Of a DNA stretch of 7,386 nucleotides, positions 6,631 through 7,386 are shown piece after piece. The position numbers and the translations under genes were made by a program. The notes under the pieces were generated by a model. That model saw only the letters and a program-made list of their open reading frames with translations, searched no databases and was not told where the DNA came from. Where the stretch lies: the NCBI GenBank assembly GCA_002428495.1, contig DIWR01000029.1, positions 1 to 7,386 of the forward strand, written 5' to 3'. This stretch comes from Synergistaceae bacterium UBA6101 (GTDB taxonomy: Bacteria; Synergistota; Synergistia; Synergistales; Synergistaceae). Position 1 is the first letter of the stretch; every line of letters begins with the position of its first letter.

Positions 6631-6878
6631 TTTATCAGTTTTGCATTTACTCCTGAAACCGCGTTCAGCTTCTTGTTGAGCTCCTCTGCAACATTTTCTC
6701 CGCAGGCCAGCTGAAGGATAAGTATACCAGACGGTGAGCAGGTTTTGTCGTCAGTCTGGTCGTGAAGGCCCAGCCTGGTCCTTATGGAGCATCCATATTC
6801 GGTAAGGATCTTCTGGACTTCAACTGCTGCTATGTCCCTCTGTTCAACTCTTACAGCCATTATCTGGAAACAATTCAT
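6621..6878 (-). CDS. Small ACT-like protein, TM1266-type putative hydrogenase-system regulator
   Basis: This 85-residue cytoplasmic protein has a beta-alpha-beta-beta-alpha-beta pattern typical of small ACT-like or ferredoxin-like domains. A strand FQIMAVRVE (4-12) is followed by a helix containing VQKILTEYG (21-29), IRTRLGLHD (32-40), a strand GILILQLAC (51-59), a helix EELNKKLNAV (65-74) and a final strand VNAKLINLA. The RTRLGLH and SGILILQL segments resemble the TM1266 family, often labelled putative regulator of the iron-only hydrogenase system; the function is not established. The start at 6878 is chosen because AGGAGG (6887-6892 on the minus strand) lies eight bases upstream. A longer reading from 6902 would place that ribosome binding site inside the coding region. 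It has four Cys (3, 30, 47, 59). No hydrogenase genes are nearby. It is convergent with otsA. Confidence 0.72.
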   Translation of the reverse strand: MNCFQIMAVRVEQRDIAAVEVQKILTEYGCSIRTRLGLHDQTDDKTCSPSGILILQLACGENVAEELNKKLNAVSGVNAKLINLA

Positions 6879-6930
6879 AATTATTACCTCCTGGTGTGCC
6901 ATAATTTTTCTGTTGCGGGGTACTCAGTTT

Positions 6931-6960
6931 ATAATATCAGAAATAAGGTCGCTATGTCTG
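6931..6960 (-). promoter_or_regulatory. Candidate promoter of the small regulator-like gene
   Basis: Read on the minus strand, CAGACA (6955-6960; matches GACA of the -35) is followed after 18 bases by TATTAT (6931-6936; 5 of 6 of the -10). The transcript would start near 6924, leaving about 45 bases of leader before the ATG at 6878. This is the best match in the gap but unproven. Confidence 0.35.
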
Positions 6961-7052
6961 CACACAAAAGCACCGGAATTGAGAAAAATTGCTTAAAAGG
7001 CTTCTGCTTGCTCCGAATTTTCCCGTCTGCGGGGTGATAAAACACCATTTTT

Positions 7053-7100
7053 ACAGAGCTCAAATAACAGAGCTCAAATAACAGCAACAGAGCTCAAATG
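7053..7100 (+). repeat. Three direct copies of a 14-base repeat upstream of the tRNA promoter
   Basis: ACAGAGCTCAAATA occurs in perfect tandem at 7053-7066 and 7067-7080. A 6-base ACAGCA then intervenes, and a third copy with a G at its last position lies at 7087-7100. The array ends two bases before the -35 of the tRNA promoter. Each copy contains the palindrome GAGCTC. It occupies roughly -84 to -37 relative to the expected start, where upstream activating sites of stable-RNA promoters usually lie. Confidence 0.8.
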
Positions 7101-7102
7101 AC

Positions 7103-7130
7103 TTGACAGCGCCGGTGTATTAGCTATAAT
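7103..7130 (+). promoter_or_regulatory. Consensus sigma-70 promoter of the tRNA cluster
   Basis: A perfect -35 TTGACA (7103-7108) and a perfect -10 TATAAT (7125-7130) are separated by 16 bases. Transcription should start near 7137, giving a leader of about 29 bases before tRNA-Arg. Full consensus in both hexamers is typical of strong stable-RNA promoters. Confidence 0.88.
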
Positions 7131-7165
7131 GTCTCTCGTGCTTCGGCAGAGGCAGTGTCGGGCGT

Positions 7166-7242
7166 GCGTCTGTAGCTCAGCTGGATAGAGCAACTGCCTT
7201 CTAAGCAGTAGGCCGGGGGTTCGAGTCCCTTCAGACGCGCCA
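7166..7242 (+). tRNA. tRNA-Arg (anticodon TCT)
   Basis: The 77-base sequence folds as a full cloverleaf. The acceptor GCGTCTG / CAGACGC is perfectly paired, the D stem is GCTC/GAGC, and the anticodon stem ACTGC/GCAGT encloses loop CTTCTAA, with anticodon TCT at 7200-7202 (reads AGA). A 5-base variable loop and the T loop TTCGAGT follow, then discriminator G and an encoded CCA end. The T stem GGGGG/CCCTT has two G-T wobble pairs at its base. Confidence 0.96.
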
Positions 7243-7271
7243 TTATTTGAAAAAAAAATATCGTTGACATG

Positions 7272-7348
7272 GTGAGCATAGCTCAATTGGTTAGAGCACT
7301 GGACTGTGGCTCCAGAGGTTGCGGGTTCAATTCCCGTTGCTCACCCCA
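7272..7348 (+). tRNA. tRNA-His (anticodon GTG)
   Basis: The acceptor is GTGAGCA / TGCTCAC, the D stem GCTC/GAGC, and the anticodon stem CTGGA/TCCAG encloses loop CTGTGGC with anticodon GTG at 7306-7308. The T arm is GCGGG-TTCAATT-CCCGT and CCA is encoded. A G at 7271 can supply the extra G(-1) that pairs with the discriminator C at 7345, the identity feature of bacterial tRNA-His. Confidence 0.96.
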
Positions 7349-7361
7349 CTTTTTTTCATCC

Positions 7362-7386
7362 GGATCGTTAGCTCAACTGGCAGAGC
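7362..7386 (+). tRNA. 5' part of a third tRNA (possibly Lys), cut by the window end
   Basis: GGATCGT-TA-GCTC-AACTGGCA-GAGC fits an acceptor 5' strand, the TA linker and a complete D arm. The window ends before the anticodon. The GGATCGTTAGCTCA start resembles bacterial tRNA-Lys, but the identity is a guess. It lies 13 bases after tRNA-His, in the same cluster. Confidence 0.8.

Noticed and set aside
6879..6902. Longer start (Met-Ala-His-Gln...) for the small minus-strand gene
   Set aside because: The AGGAGG ribosome binding site would lie inside these extra codons and points to the ATG at 6878.
6762..7037. Plus-strand reading frames of 70-91 codons opposite the small minus-strand gene
   Set aside because: They lack ribosome binding sites, run through the promoter region of the minus-strand gene and show no recognisable protein pattern; the minus strand has a proper AGGAGG start and family-like motifs.
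7021..7052. Short hairpins CCCG/CGGG and GGTG/CACC followed by ATTTTT
   Set aside because: The stems are only four base pairs and no plus-strand gene ends just upstream, so a terminator call is not supported.
7264..7269. TTGACA between tRNA-Arg and tRNA-His, a possible extra -35
   Set aside because: A matching -10 would have to lie inside tRNA-His and none is seen at the right spacing; the upstream consensus promoter explains expression of the cluster.
7074..7286. Minus-strand reading frame of 70 codons containing a GTRTPGLLLRRQLLYPAELQ stretch
   Set aside because: It is antisense to tRNA-Arg; this peptide is a well-known artefact of translating the opposite strand of tRNA genes.

Overview
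The window looks like a bacterial chromosome of moderate GC with strong AGGAGG-type ribosome binding sites. A secreted C69 dipeptidase, a DmpI-type tautomerase, a four-gene trehalose operon and a tRNA cluster with encoded CCA ends fit an anaerobic, amino-acid-using bacterium. Synergistota is my best guess and Firmicutes-like anaerobes the alternative. This is inferred from gene content only; no rRNA or other marker gene is present.

Layout. At 39-227 is a small tautomerase gene closed by a hairpin terminator. At 397-2127 is a secreted Ntn-hydrolase dipeptidase (peptidase family C69), also closed by a strong hairpin terminator. At 2251-2300 is a promoter with an extended -10 element; its -35 and spacer lie inside a long imperfect palindrome, a good operator candidate. 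It drives a tightly packed operon (2359-6572): a DUF5752-type protein of unknown function with an internal duplication, a TreT-type trehalose synthase, a trehalose-6-phosphate phosphatase (otsB) and a trehalose-6-phosphate synthase (otsA). Each junction overlaps by 1 to about 14 bases, so translation is probably coupled, and a terminator starts inside the last codons of otsA. On the minus strand, 6621-6878 encodes a small ACT-like protein resembling the TM1266 family of putative hydrogenase-system regulators. The right end holds a near-consensus stable-RNA promoter preceded by three copies of a 14-base direct repeat, then tRNA-Arg(TCT), tRNA-His(GTG) and the 5' part of a third tRNA, possibly Lys.

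How the genes fit together. OtsA would join a nucleotide-activated glucose to glucose-6-phosphate and OtsB would remove the phosphate, giving trehalose. TreT would make trehalose directly (and reversibly) from a nucleotide-activated glucose and glucose. Two routes to one disaccharide in one transcription unit is the main biological point of the window: they may serve different conditions (osmotic or desiccation protection versus carbon recycling), or one enzyme may make a related solute. The DUF5752 protein opens the operon and is coupled to treT, suggesting a job connected with TreT, but its function cannot be read from the sequence. I see no phage, transposon, CRISPR or defence system.
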